This document shows, piece by piece, positions 53,849 to 63,162 of a DNA stretch of 64,000 bases. The notes beneath the pieces are model-generated. The model did no database searches. It was not told the DNA's origin and saw only the letters and a program-made list of their open reading frames with translations. The translations under genes were made by a program, and so were the position numbers. Source of the stretch: Comamonas halotolerans (GTDB taxonomy: Bacteria > Pseudomonadota > Gammaproteobacteria > Burkholderiales > Burkholderiaceae_C); assembly GCF_030162935.1 (NCBI RefSeq), contig NZ_JASAUZ010000073.1, forward strand, positions 100,852 to 164,851. The letters run 5' to 3'. Numbering within the stretch: the first letter of the stretch is position 1; every line of letters starts with the position of its first letter.

Positions 53849-55338
53849 GAGGAACAACTGATTGCAATGGACGAAGCCCAGTCGGGCGGGAAATCAGCCC
53901 AGGCGCTGTGCGCAGGGTGATCACTGAATGGCTGGCTGAGCACATGGTGCAATGATTGCACCACGCTGTAATCACCTGCTTGCGCAGCGCGAATGGCCAA
54001 TTCGCCGACGTGGTTGCGCAAGACAAAAGCAGGGTTGGTGCGAAGCATCAGATCGGTATCAATATGCTGCCCTGACTGCGTAGCCAGCGCTTGATAGCTG
54101 AGCAGCCAGCGATCAAAAGCCTCTGTGTCCAGAAATAGCTCACGGGTGCTTTCAAAGTTGCCGTCCTGCGCGGAATGAGATAGGCGGCGCCAGAAGATGG
54201 TGTGGTCAATGCGGTTGGCTGCCAGGATTTCCAGCAACTGACCAATCACCGGAGTGCTTGCAGCATCCTGGGAGTCTGCGGTCAGCGGCAGCCCCAGTTT
54301 GGCGCACATGCGTTGGCGAAATGCGTTGCTGAATGTGGGGCGGTATGCTTCCAGGGCCTGCACGGTGATTTCTTCATCGTCAATCAGCGGCAGCAATGCC
54401 TGCCCCAGACAGAACAGATTCCAGTACGCCACCTGTGGCTGCTTGTGAAAGGCGTAGCGGCCTTGATGGTCGCTGTGGTTGCAGATATGCGCAGGGTCAA
54501 AGGCATCGAGAAACTGAAACGGCCCATAGTCGATGGTCAGCCCCAGAATGCTCATATTGTCAGTGTTCATCACACCGTGGCAAAAGCCTACGGCCTGCCA
54601 GTGGGCCAGCATCTGGGCCGTACGCTGCCCCACTGCGTAAAGCAACGCGGCATAGGCATTGCCCTGACTGGAGCCGCCTGTGTTGGCCCAGCCGTGCTTG
54701 CATTCAGGGTAGTAGCGCTCAATGACGTAGTCAGCCAGCTCGCGCAGTTCATCTTGCATATCGCGTGCGGCAAAGTGCTCAAAATGCCCAAAGCGCACAA
54801 AACTCGGGGCGGCACGGGTGACAACGGCCGCTGTCTCCGCTGTTTCCCTATATACCGGAGCGTCTGAAGCGGTCAGGCATAAGGCGCGTGTGCTGGGTAT
54901 ACCCAGTGCGTGCATGGCTTCGCTGCATAAAAATTCACGGATGCTTGAGCGCAACACGGCGCGTCCATCGCCTCCACGAGAGTAGGGTGTGCGTCCTGCG
55001 CCTTTGAGCTGCAGCTCCCAGCCTGAAGCAGTCTCTCCGAGATGGATGGCCCGGCCATCGCCCAGCTGTCCGGCCCATACACCAAACTGGTGGCCGCTGT
55101 AGACACTGGCATAAGGCTGACTGCCTGGCAGCACGGCATTGCCTGTGAAAGCCTGCAAAGCCAGATCGGATTCTAGAAAGCCGTCGGGCAAACCCGCCAG
55201 TGCAGCAACGTCCGGGCTTCGGGCGACCCACTGGGCGTTGGGCAGCGGTGTTGGCTGCAGGTGGGTAACAAAGGCTGTTCCCAGGCGGGCAAAGCCTGGT
55301 TGCCATGTGATGGCGGGGGATCCGGCGGTGGAATGCAT
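53845..55338 (-). CDS. selO: Protein adenylyltransferase SelO (YdiU)
   Basis: The 497-residue pseudokinase-fold enzyme transfers AMP to Ser, Thr or Tyr residues. Visible motifs are [60 protein letters not shown] with the metal ligands, and [19 protein letters not shown]. It is coupled to msrB, and both are linked with oxidative stress in other bacteria. The start at 55338 ([20 protein letters not shown]) fits the family. Length normal. Confidence 0.93.
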   Translation of the reverse strand: MHSTAGSPAITWQPGFARLGTAFVTHLQPTPLPNAQWVARSPDVAALAGLPDGFLESDLALQAFTGNAVLPGSQPYASVYSGHQFGVWAGQLGDGRAIHLGETASGWELQLKGAGRTPYSRGGDGRAVLRSSIREFLCSEAMHALGIPSTRALCLTASDAPVYRETAETAAVVTRAAPSFVRFGHFEHFAARDMQDELRELADYVIERYYPECKHGWANTGGSSQGNAYAALLYAVGQRTAQMLAHWQAVGFCHGVMNTDNMSILGLTIDYGPFQFLDAFDPAHICNHSDHQGRYAFHKQPQVAYWNLFCLGQALLPLIDDEEITVQALEAYRPTFSNAFRQRMCAKLGLPLTADSQDAASTPVIGQLLEILAANRIDHTIFWRRLSHSAQDGNFESTRELFLDTEAFDRWLLSYQALATQSGQHIDTDLMLRTNPAFVLRNHVGELAIRAAQAGDYSVVQSLHHVLSQPFSDHPAHSAWADFPPDWASSIAISCSS

Positions 55339-55543
55339 TTGGTCATTGTGTCCAAGTCACGAATCCCTTTGGGTTTTAGGCAATCTGCCTGAAAAGCCGC
55401 CCAACTGGCACATGGGCGACATATGCCTACAGGAAAGCCCGTGTTCTGCTTGGCAAAACCTGCGCTTAGGATGTGTGCACAAAAGTGCTGGCTGGCGCCT
55501 GGGCGCGCATGGCGGCACTTCACAACATAAAAGGAGCATATCC

Positions 55544-57190
55544 ATGCAAGGATTGATGCAGAACCAGCAATTGCTGATCTCGTCGTTGATAGAGTTTGCC
55601 GGGCGCCACCATCGTGATGCAGAAATCGTCTCGCGCCGCGTGGAAGGCGACATCCATCGCTATACCTACGCAGATCTGGCAGGTCGTGCCAAACAACTGG
55701 CCAATGCCCTGGACGAGATGAAGCTGGCGCACGGTGACCGTGTGGCATCGATTGCCTGGAACGGCTACCGGCACATGGAGATGTACTTTGGTGTCAGTGG
55801 TTCTGGCCGGGTGTTGCACACCATCAATCCTCGACTGCATCCGGATCAGGTCGCGTGGATTGTCAACCATGCCGAAGATCAGGTGCTGTGCTTTGATATG
55901 ACTTTTCTGCCTTTGGTGCAGGCCGTGCATGCAAAGTGCCCTATGGTACGCCAGTGGGTGGCACTGTGCGATGCAGAAAAACTGCCCGTAGACAGCGGCA
56001 TCCCGGGCCTGATCAGCTATGAGGCATGGATTGCCGATCAGAGCAAAAACTACCGTTGGCCTCAGCTTGATGAAAACACGGCCTCCAGCATGTGCTACAC
56101 CAGTGGCACTACGGGCAATCCGAAAGCAGCGCTGTACAGCCACCGCTCTACCGTGCTGCATGCCTACGCGGCGGCACTGCCGGATGTGATGGGACTTTCG
56201 GCACGTGATGCCGTACTGCCTGTGGTGCCCATGTTCCACGTCAACGCATGGGGCATTCCTTACTCGGCGGCTTTGACAGGTGCCAAGGTGGTCTTTCCCG
56301 GGCCAGCCCTGGATGGCAAATCCCTGTACGAACTGATCGAATCCGAAGGCGTCACCTATGCCGCTGGCGTGCCTACAGTGTGGCAAATGCTGCTGGGGCA
56401 TGTGCAGCCCAACGGCCTCAAATTCAGCACGCTGCGCCGCACGGTAATTGGTGGCGCAGCCTGCCCGCCCGCCATGATCACTGCTTTTGAAGAGGGTCTG
56501 GATGTGAAGGTGCTGCATGCCTGGGGCATGACTGAAATGAGCCCGCTGGGCACGTTGTGCACGCTCAAGAACAAGCACTTGAATTTGTCCAAGGAAGAGC
56601 AGTTCAGACTCAACCAGAAGCAAGGCCGTGCCATTTATGGCGTGGAGATGAAGATTGTCGACAGTGAGGGCAAGGAGCAACCCTGGGATGGCAAAACCTA
56701 TGGTGACCTGCTGGTGCGCGGCCCATGGATTCTGGAGCGCTACTTCAAGGGCGACAGCCCACTGGTGAAAGACGAGCAAGGGCTGGGCTGGTTCCCCACT
56801 GGCGACGTGGCCACCATCGATGAAGATGGGTTTATGCAGATCACCGATCGCACCAAAGACGTCATCAAGTCTGGTGGGGAATGGATCAGTTCAATCGACA
56901 TTGAAAACATTGCCATGGGCCATCCCGCTGTAGCCATGGCTGCGTGCATTGGCATGCCGCACCCCAAGTGGGATGAGCGCCCCATCATTGCCGTGACCAA
57001 AAAAGCTGGGGCAGAAGTGACTCGTGAAGAACTGCTGGCCTTCTATGAAGGCAAAACTGCGAAATGGCAGATTCCAGATGATGTGGTATTCATGGACGCG
57101 ATTCCCTTGGGCGCTACAGGAAAGATGCTCAAAACCAAGCTGCGTGAGCAGCTCAAGGACTACAAGCTGCCATCTCTGACAGCAGCTTGA
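55544..57190 (+). CDS. AMP-dependent acyl-CoA synthetase/ligase
   Basis: The 548-residue enzyme activates a carboxylic acid to its CoA thioester. The phosphate loop is [19 protein letters not shown], the adenylate motif [12 protein letters not shown], and the C-terminal hinge [20 protein letters not shown], with catalytic Lys in [20 protein letters not shown] lies nine bases before the ATG at 55544; a frame open to 55139 overlaps selO and is not credible. It precedes a complete Liv-type ABC operon, so acid import and activation may be linked. Chain length of the substrate is unknown. Confidence 0.9.
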   Translation: MQGLMQNQQLLISSLIEFAGRHHRDAEIVSRRVEGDIHRYTYADLAGRAKQLANALDEMKLAHGDRVASIAWNGYRHMEMYFGVSGSGRVLHTINPRLHPDQVAWIVNHAEDQVLCFDMTFLPLVQAVHAKCPMVRQWVALCDAEKLPVDSGIPGLISYEAWIADQSKNYRWPQLDENTASSMCYTSGTTGNPKAALYSHRSTVLHAYAAALPDVMGLSARDAVLPVVPMFHVNAWGIPYSAALTGAKVVFPGPALDGKSLYELIESEGVTYAAGVPTVWQMLLGHVQPNGLKFSTLRRTVIGGAACPPAMITAFEEGLDVKVLHAWGMTEMSPLGTLCTLKNKHLNLSKEEQFRLNQKQGRAIYGVEMKIVDSEGKEQPWDGKTYGDLLVRGPWILERYFKGDSPLVKDEQGLGWFPTGDVATIDEDGFMQITDRTKDVIKSGGEWISSIDIENIAMGHPAVAMAACIGMPHPKWDERPIIAVTKKAGAEVTREELLAFYEGKTAKWQIPDDVVFMDAIPLGATGKMLKTKLREQLKDYKLPSLTAA

Positions 57191-57220
57191 TCACGCAAAC
57201 CGCCGCTTCGCCTGCTTCGC

Positions 57221-57300
57221 AGAGCACCAAGCGATGGCCCGACTTGAGACAGGAGAAGCATCTCCAGTCTTGAGCGGTCTAGCGATGGGTGCTCTTTTTT
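57221..57300 (+). terminator. Structured terminator between the synthetase and binding-protein genes
   Basis: AGAGCACC (57221-57228) pairs with GGTGCTCT (57288-57295), followed by a T run. The 59-base loop has its own hairpin: AGAC-A-GGAGA (57247-57256) with TCTCC-A-GTCT (57261-57270). It could be a terminator, attenuator or processing site. Confidence 0.5.
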
Positions 57301-57434
57301 GATGCGTGTTCTTACGGAGGGGGATATTCCCGAGAGTGAAACCACCATGCGGTTTTTTCCCCGGGCTCACTACGCTTGCAGGGTGTTCCGGTGAAGTTCC
57401 AACCCACCTCATTCCTACGAATCAGGAGACAAGC

Positions 57435-58670
57435 ATGCAGTTTGTGTTGAAGACCGTGGCCGCTTCCGTATTGCTCAGTGGCGCAGGTGCCTCGCTGGCG
57501 CAACAAGGTGAGACCGTCAAGATTGCCTGGCTGGATCCTTTGTCAGGGCTGATGGCGGCACTTGGCACGAATCAAATGAAGAGCTGGCAGTATCTGGCCG
57601 AGGAGTTCAGTAAAAACAATGCGGCGGGAGTGAAGTTTGAAATCATTCCGATCGACAACAAACTCAGTCCCCAGGAAACCACCAGCGCACTGCGCTCCGC
57701 CATGGACCAGGGCGTGCGCTATGTGGTGCAGGGTAACGGCTCGGGTCCTGCGCTGGCCATCATCGATGCGCTGGAAAAGCACAATGCTCGCAACAAGGGC
57801 AAGGAAGTGCTGTACCTGAACTATGCTGCGGTTGACCCAGATCTGACCAACAGCAAATGCAGTTACTGGCATTTCCGTCTGGATGCTGACACATCCATGA
57901 AGATGGAGGCACTGACCACCTATATGAAAGACCTTCCAGATGTGAAGAAGGTCTATCTGATCAATCAGAACTACGCGCACGGTCATCAGGTCAGCAAGTA
58001 CGCCAAGGAGATGCTCAAGCGCAAACGTCCCGACGTGGAAATCGTTGGGGACGATATGGCACCCTTGGCGCAGGTGCGTGACTTTGCTCCCTATATTGCC
58101 AAGATCAAGCAGTCTGGGGCGGACAGTGTGATCACCGGCAACTGGGGTTCGGATCTGGCACTGCTGATCAAGGCTGCCAACGATGCGGGTCTGAACAACG
58201 TCAAGTTCTATACCTACTACGGCGTTGCGACCGGCGCGCCCACCGCCATGGGGGCATCGGCAGCAGGCAAGGTGTACGTGGTGGGTTACTCCTACACCAA
58301 TATGCCTGGGCCGATCAACAACATCATTAAAGGGTTCAAGGCCAAGGTCAACGATGACATGTACACCGCAGCCGTGTATCACGGCTATGCCATGTTGACC
58401 GAGGCCTTCCAGCGTGCAAAGAGCACCGACCCGGTGAAGGTGGCCGCCGTGATGGAAGGCATGAAGTTCAAGAGCTTCAACGGCGAAGTGGAAATGCGCA
58501 AGAGTGACCACCAGTTGCAGCAAGGCTTGTACATCAGCCGCTGGGAAAAAACCGATGCCGAGAATCCGCTGGACCACGAAAACACGGGCTATACCTTCAA
58601 ACAGGTGAAGTACTTTGAGCCGTATGTGGCCAGCACGCCCACATCGTGCGTCATGAAACGCCCCTCCTGA
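57435..58670 (+). CDS. Liv-type ABC transporter substrate-binding protein (second system)
   Basis: The 411-residue periplasmic protein has a signal peptide ending GASLAQQ, then a Leu/Ile/Val-binding fold: VKIAWLDPLSGLMAALGTNQ, RYVVQGNGSGPALAIIDALE, NYAAVDPDLTNSKCSYWHFR and QNYAHGHQVSKYAKEM. It is longer than LivK of the first system and of a different subgroup. The ATG at 57435 has AGGAGA upstream. The ligand is not known; the acyl-CoA synthetase before it suggests an organic acid or amide rather than an amino acid. Confidence 0.9.
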   Translation: MQFVLKTVAASVLLSGAGASLAQQGETVKIAWLDPLSGLMAALGTNQMKSWQYLAEEFSKNNAAGVKFEIIPIDNKLSPQETTSALRSAMDQGVRYVVQGNGSGPALAIIDALEKHNARNKGKEVLYLNYAAVDPDLTNSKCSYWHFRLDADTSMKMEALTTYMKDLPDVKKVYLINQNYAHGHQVSKYAKEMLKRKRPDVEIVGDDMAPLAQVRDFAPYIAKIKQSGADSVITGNWGSDLALLIKAANDAGLNNVKFYTYYGVATGAPTAMGASAAGKVYVVGYSYTNMPGPINNIIKGFKAKVNDDMYTAAVYHGYAMLTEAFQRAKSTDPVKVAAVMEGMKFKSFNGEVEMRKSDHQLQQGLYISRWEKTDAENPLDHENTGYTFKQVKYFEPYVASTPTSCVMKRPS

Positions 58671-58771
58671 GCACTGAGAGCCAGCGGGTTGCAGCCCATC
58701 TGATGCGCAACCCGCTTCTTGCGCCGTGGCGCTGCCAGTCACCACGTTCTTTCTTTGCACGGGCAGGATCG

Positions 58772-59725
58772 ATGAATCTTGAATTCTTTGTTATCTCCAT
58801 GCTCAACGGCATCAGCTACGGCTTGTTGCTGTTCATGTTGAGTTCGGGTCTCACACTTATCTTCAGCATGATGGGGGTGCTCAATTTCGCGCACACCAGC
58901 TTTTACATGCTGGGCGCGTATTTTGGCTACATGCTTTCCGGTGTGATTGGCTTTTGGGCTGCACTGGTGATTGCGCCTTTGCTGGTTGGCATGCTGGGCG
59001 CGGTGTTTGAGCGCTACAGTCTGCGCAAGGTGCACAAATACGGCCATGTACCAGAGTTGCTGGTCACCTTTGGCTTGTCTTATCTGATATTGGAAGTGGT
59101 GCAACTGGTGTGGGGCCGCAGTGCCGTGCCTTACGGCCTGCCGACAGCGCTACAAGGTCCGCTGTTCACGCTGTACGGCACGCAGTTTCCCAAATCACGC
59201 TCATTCATCATGCTGGTGGCCTTGCTCATGTTGCTGGCCGTGTGGTTGTTGCTGACGCGCACGCGCATTGGCCTGGTGATTCAGGCTGCGTTGAAGAATC
59301 CTGAAATGGTGGAAGCGCTGGGGCACAACGTGCCCCGGGTGTTCATGCTGGTGTTTGGTGGTGGCTGCGCACTGGCCGGGTTGGCAGGCGTGATCGGCGG
59401 CAACACCTATATGACGGAGCCGTCCATGGCCATGTCGGTCGGCTCCATCATTTTTGTAGTGGTGGTCGTGGGTGGCCTGGGATCCCTGGCAGGTGCTTTC
59501 CTGGCGTCGCTTCTGATCGGCATTGTGCAGACCTTCGCGGTGGCGCTGGATTATTCGTGGGCCTCGATGTTCAACGCGCTCGGTATGCACATTACCCCCG
59601 ATAGCTTTGGCTGGCCCGTACTCAGCCTCACGATCTCGCAGATGGCGCCCATCCTGCCATATCTGTTCCTGGTACTCATGCTCATCTTTCGCCCCAAGGG
59701 CTTGATGGGTACGCGCGAGGGTTAA
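58772..59725 (+). CDS. Liv-type ABC transporter permease LivH (second system)
   Basis: The 317-residue membrane protein starts MNLEFFVISMLNGISYGLLL and has eight or so helices with the LivH landmarks SMMGVLNFAHTSFYMLGAYF and ALKNPEMVEALGHNVPRVFM. The end is MLIFRPKGLMGTREG. The ATG at 58772 is preferred; an open frame from 58646 adds 42 unlikely residues. It is followed after three bases by the LivM gene. Confidence 0.92.
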   Translation: MNLEFFVISMLNGISYGLLLFMLSSGLTLIFSMMGVLNFAHTSFYMLGAYFGYMLSGVIGFWAALVIAPLLVGMLGAVFERYSLRKVHKYGHVPELLVTFGLSYLILEVVQLVWGRSAVPYGLPTALQGPLFTLYGTQFPKSRSFIMLVALLMLLAVWLLLTRTRIGLVIQAALKNPEMVEALGHNVPRVFMLVFGGGCALAGLAGVIGGNTYMTEPSMAMSVGSIIFVVVVVGGLGSLAGAFLASLLIGIVQTFAVALDYSWASMFNALGMHITPDSFGWPVLSLTISQMAPILPYLFLVLMLIFRPKGLMGTREG

Positions 59726-59728
59726 GCC

Positions 59729-61090
59729 ATGTCTGCCATTCCACTCTCGCAGGTCAGGCCGCAAGCCACACTGCCCGCAGCGCCATCCAGCCATGAAGTG
59801 CCCCGCTACTACCGGTTCAAACCCATGAATGTGGGGCGTATTGTGGTGTGGAGCGTGTTTGCGCTGTTGCTGATCATTGCACCTCTGGTGTTCACCAGTT
59901 CATTGGGGTTGACCATGCTCAGCCAGATGGGCTACGCCATCATCATTTGTCTGTCCTACAACATCTTGCTGGGGCAAGGCGGCATGCTCAGCTTTGGACA
60001 TGCGGTCTATACCGGGCTGGGGTCGTTCATTGCCATCCACGCCATGAACCGCGCCGCAGATGGCAGTTTGCCCATTCCTGTGTGGCTCATTCCCATTGTG
60101 GGTGGCGTGGCAGGCATGTTCTTTGCCGCGCTGCTGGGCTGGGTGACGACCAAAAAGTCTGGCACCACCTTTGCCATGATCACGCTGGGGGTGGGAGAGC
60201 TTGTTGCCTCCATGGCGCTGATGTTTCCGGGCTTTTTTGGTGGGGAGGGCGGTATCACCACCGACCGTGTCTACGGCACGCCCTTGCTGGGCTGGGACTT
60301 TGGCCCGGGCATTCAGGTGTACTACCTGATTGCGGTGTACTGCTTTATTTGCACGGCCTTGATGTTTGCCTTCACCACCACGCCCCTGGGGCGCATGCTC
60401 AACGCGGTGCGCGACAACCCGGAGCGCGTCGCTTTTGTGGGCTACAACCCGCAGCGCGTACGCTACTTCGGGTTCATCATTGCAGGCTTTTTTGCAGGTG
60501 TGGGCGGGGGACTGGCAGCCATCAATTTCGAGATCGTGACGGCCATGGACAGCGTGAGCATCATTCGCTCAGGCACGTATTTGCTCTTCACTTTTCTCGG
60601 TGGAGCCACCTTCTTCTTTGGCCCCATCATTGGTGGCGTGCTGATGGTGATTGCCACGGTGTTTCTGTCTGAAATCACCAAGGCATGGATGCTCTATCTG
60701 GGGCTGGTCTTCCTGTTCATGGTGATGTACGCGCCCGGCGGGATTGCCAGCCTGATCATGATGAATCTACGTCTGGCCAAATACGGCAAGCTGGGCCGCA
60801 TGGTGGGTGCCTATCTGGCGCTGGCGGGCACCGGCATCGCCATGCTGGTGGGACTGGCGGCGCTGGTGGAGATGCTCTATCACCTGCAGCTCAACAGCGC
60901 CATGGGCAGTGAGCTGCAATTCATGGGCAGCACCCTCAATGTCCATCATCTGGAAAGCTGGCTGGGCGCTGGCCTGATTTTTCTGACTGGTTTGGGGCTG
61001 TTCGAGCTGGTGCGCCGAGAGTATGTGCGCCAGTGGGGGCAGATTCAGGAAGAGATCGAGCACGATATTCAGCGCGCGGAGGGCATGTGA
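59729..61090 (+). CDS. Liv-type ABC transporter permease LivM (second system), long form
   Basis: The 453-residue permease has the LivM core (CLSYNILLGQGGMLSFGHAV, SGTTFAMITLGVGELVASMA, MLNAVRDNPERVAFVGYNPQ) and about 90 extra C-terminal residues. The extra part holds two more hydrophobic segments (YLALAGTGIAMLVGLAALVE, LGAGLIFLTGLGLFELVRRE), which the first LivM here lacks. The role of the extension is unknown. The stop codon overlaps the LivG ATG by one base. Confidence 0.92.
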   Translation: MSAIPLSQVRPQATLPAAPSSHEVPRYYRFKPMNVGRIVVWSVFALLLIIAPLVFTSSLGLTMLSQMGYAIIICLSYNILLGQGGMLSFGHAVYTGLGSFIAIHAMNRAADGSLPIPVWLIPIVGGVAGMFFAALLGWVTTKKSGTTFAMITLGVGELVASMALMFPGFFGGEGGITTDRVYGTPLLGWDFGPGIQVYYLIAVYCFICTALMFAFTTTPLGRMLNAVRDNPERVAFVGYNPQRVRYFGFIIAGFFAGVGGGLAAINFEIVTAMDSVSIIRSGTYLLFTFLGGATFFFGPIIGGVLMVIATVFLSEITKAWMLYLGLVFLFMVMYAPGGIASLIMMNLRLAKYGKLGRMVGAYLALAGTGIAMLVGLAALVEMLYHLQLNSAMGSELQFMGSTLNVHHLESWLGAGLIFLTGLGLFELVRREYVRQWGQIQEEIEHDIQRAEGM

Positions 61091-61869
61091 TGCAGACAAC
61101 ACCTTATGCACTGGAGCTGCGCGATCTGTACAAAAGCTTTGGCAAGACCGAAATCATTCGGGGCGCGAATCTGGCAGTGCAGGCCGGAGAGCGTGTGGCC
61201 ATCATCGGCCCCAATGGCGCAGGCAAAAGTACCTTGTTCAATCTGATCAGCGGGCGTTTTGCGCCTAGCAGTGGTGAGGTGCTGCTGCACGGCCAGCGTA
61301 TTGACGGCAAGCAGGCCTACGAAATTAATCGCGCAGGGCTTTCGCGCAGCTTTCAGATCACCAACATCTTTCCCAAGCTCAGCGTGTTTGAAAACCTGCG
61401 CTGTGGCGTCTTGTGGAGCATGGGCTACCGCTACACCTTTTTGCGCTTTCTCTCGCGCATGGATGCCGTCAATGAACGTGCCAAACAATTGATGGAGCAA
61501 ATCGGCCTGCAGAAAAAATGCGACGTACTGGCCGTGAATCTGACCTATGCCGAGCAACGTGCACTGGAGATCGGCATCACCATTGCAGGAGGTGCCAGTG
61601 TGGTGCTGCTCGATGAGCCCACCGCTGGCATGAGCAACAGTGAAACTGCGCGTTTCATCGAGCTGATTCGTGAAGTCACCATCGGCAAAACGCTGCTGAC
61701 CGTGGAGCATGACATGGGGGTGGTTTTTGGACTGGCTGACAAGATTGCCGTGGTGGTCTATGGCGAGGTGATTGCGTTTGACACGCCCGAGAAAGTGCGT
61801 GCTGACCCACGCGTGCAAGAAGCATATCTGGGCTCTTCTGTGGCCGATGAGCAGGCAGCGCTGCATTGA
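61090..61869 (+). CDS. Liv-type ABC transporter ATP-binding protein LivG (second system)
   Basis: The 259-residue ATPase has a normal Walker A (GPNGAGKST, Lys46), Walker B VVLLDEPTAGMSN and switch histidine in VEHDMGVVFG. The signature loop is unusual: LTYAEQ (151-156) instead of the LSYGDQ seen in the first LivG here, so its conserved glycine is Ala154. The start at 61090 gives MQTTPYALELRDLYKSFG. It pairs with the following LivF, whose Walker A is also atypical. Confidence 0.92.
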   Translation: MQTTPYALELRDLYKSFGKTEIIRGANLAVQAGERVAIIGPNGAGKSTLFNLISGRFAPSSGEVLLHGQRIDGKQAYEINRAGLSRSFQITNIFPKLSVFENLRCGVLWSMGYRYTFLRFLSRMDAVNERAKQLMEQIGLQKKCDVLAVNLTYAEQRALEIGITIAGGASVVLLDEPTAGMSNSETARFIELIREVTIGKTLLTVEHDMGVVFGLADKIAVVVYGEVIAFDTPEKVRADPRVQEAYLGSSVADEQAALH

Positions 61870-61883
61870 GAGGGAAATGCGCC

Positions 61884-62579
61884 ATGTTGAAGGTCAATAA
61901 TCTGCACGCCTACTACGGCAAAAGCCATGTGCTGCACGGAGTGGACTTTGCCGTCCAGGCCGGTGAAATCGTGGCCTTGCTGGGGCGCAACGGCTCGGGC
62001 CGCTCCACCACGGCCAAAGCCATCATGGGCCTGGTGGACTGGGAGGGCGATATCGAGTGGAAGCAGCAGCGCCTGGACGGCAAAAAGGCATTCGAGATTG
62101 CGCATCTGGGCCTGGGCTATGTGCCTGAAAGCCGCGATGTGTTTCCCAACCTCACGGTGCACCAGAATCTGTTGCTGGGTCAAAAGGGCAGGGGCAAAGG
62201 CAGTCGCTGGGGCTTTGACGATATGTATGCCATGTTTCCGCGCCTCAAGGAGCGTCAGCACACCGAAGCCGGTGTGATGTCAGGCGGTGAGCAGCAAATG
62301 CTGACCCTGTGCCGTACCCTGATGGGCGACCCGGATCTCATCATCATCGATGAACCCACCGAAGGGCTGGCCCCCAAAATTGTGGAACTGGTGGGCGAAT
62401 ACCTGAAAAAGATCAAGGAGCGCGGTGTGTCCGTGCTGCTCATTGAGCAAAAACTCACGATTGCCATGCGCATCTCTGATCGTGCGCTGGTCATGGGGCA
62501 CGGCACAGTGGTGTTTGACGGCACGCCCACGTCACTCAGCGCCAATCAGCGCATTCGCAAGGAATGGCTGGAAGTTTAG
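61884..62579 (+). CDS. Liv-type ABC transporter ATP-binding protein LivF (second system), Walker A Lys to Arg
   Basis: The 231-residue ATPase has the signature MSGGEQQ (132-138) and Walker B LIIIDEPTEGLAP intact. Its Walker A is GRNGSGRST, so the invariant lysine is Arg40 (codon CGC at 62001-62003). The switch position is EQK rather than the EQN of the first LivF. The ATG at 61884 is preferred; a TTG at 61866 overlaps livG. It ends the operon. No terminator was found. Confidence 0.92.
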   Translation: MLKVNNLHAYYGKSHVLHGVDFAVQAGEIVALLGRNGSGRSTTAKAIMGLVDWEGDIEWKQQRLDGKKAFEIAHLGLGYVPESRDVFPNLTVHQNLLLGQKGRGKGSRWGFDDMYAMFPRLKERQHTEAGVMSGGEQQMLTLCRTLMGDPDLIIIDEPTEGLAPKIVELVGEYLKKIKERGVSVLLIEQKLTIAMRISDRALVMGHGTVVFDGTPTSLSANQRIRKEWLEV

Positions 62580-63162
62580 GGGCAGTGTAGATCGGGTGGG
62601 CGGAGCAGCAGTACAGCGTAGAGCCGTTTGAAGGTGGCACCTAACGCTTGAATTCGCCACTGCTTGCTGCCGTTCAACATAACGATGCCAATGATTCCCC
62701 ATACCTACCAGCTGCAGATTGGTCAGCTGGAACCGCCTTGGCTCCTATCAGCCTGAATGCGCAATAGGGGGCGGGGATCTGGGCGCAGGGTGGTAGACGG
62801 TATGTCTATATGAGGTTTGGGCTGCTGATTAGGCTGCTTTGGCGGCACTTGCTGGCAGCAAACCCGTCGTCTCGCAGGAGTCCGCGAGTCGAACCAGCTG
62901 CATAGCCTCAGGCGCAATGCATGGCGCGCCAGAGCAGGGGCCCAGCCAGAAAGTGCCCTCACTGTAGCGCTCAGGCAGCAAGTGCTCACTCGTATTGCCA
63001 GGCAACTGTCCATCTATTGCGCTAGCGCACAAGCTTGTTGGTTCTGGCTGCTACAAAAGGCGATTGCTGCCTGTCTGCAAGCTCGGTTGCGTGAACGCAT
63101 CAAGCCAAAGGCAGCACAGCCAATCCGACGATCCCTCTTCCCTAGCCTGATTCAGATCGCCC
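62580..63162. other. Intergenic stretch between the Liv operon and vgrG
   Basis: These 583 bases contain no gene I can support. One minus-strand frame (63032 to 62829, about 67 codons) has coding-like wording (SEHLLPERYSEGTFWLGPCS, ending LPASAAKAA) but begins right after a stop and has no clear start; it may be a gene relic. Confidence 0.35.

Noticed and set aside
55139..55543. 135-codon N-terminal extension of the acyl-CoA synthetase
   Set aside because: It overlaps selO antisense, and the AAAAGGAG before 55544 marks the true start.
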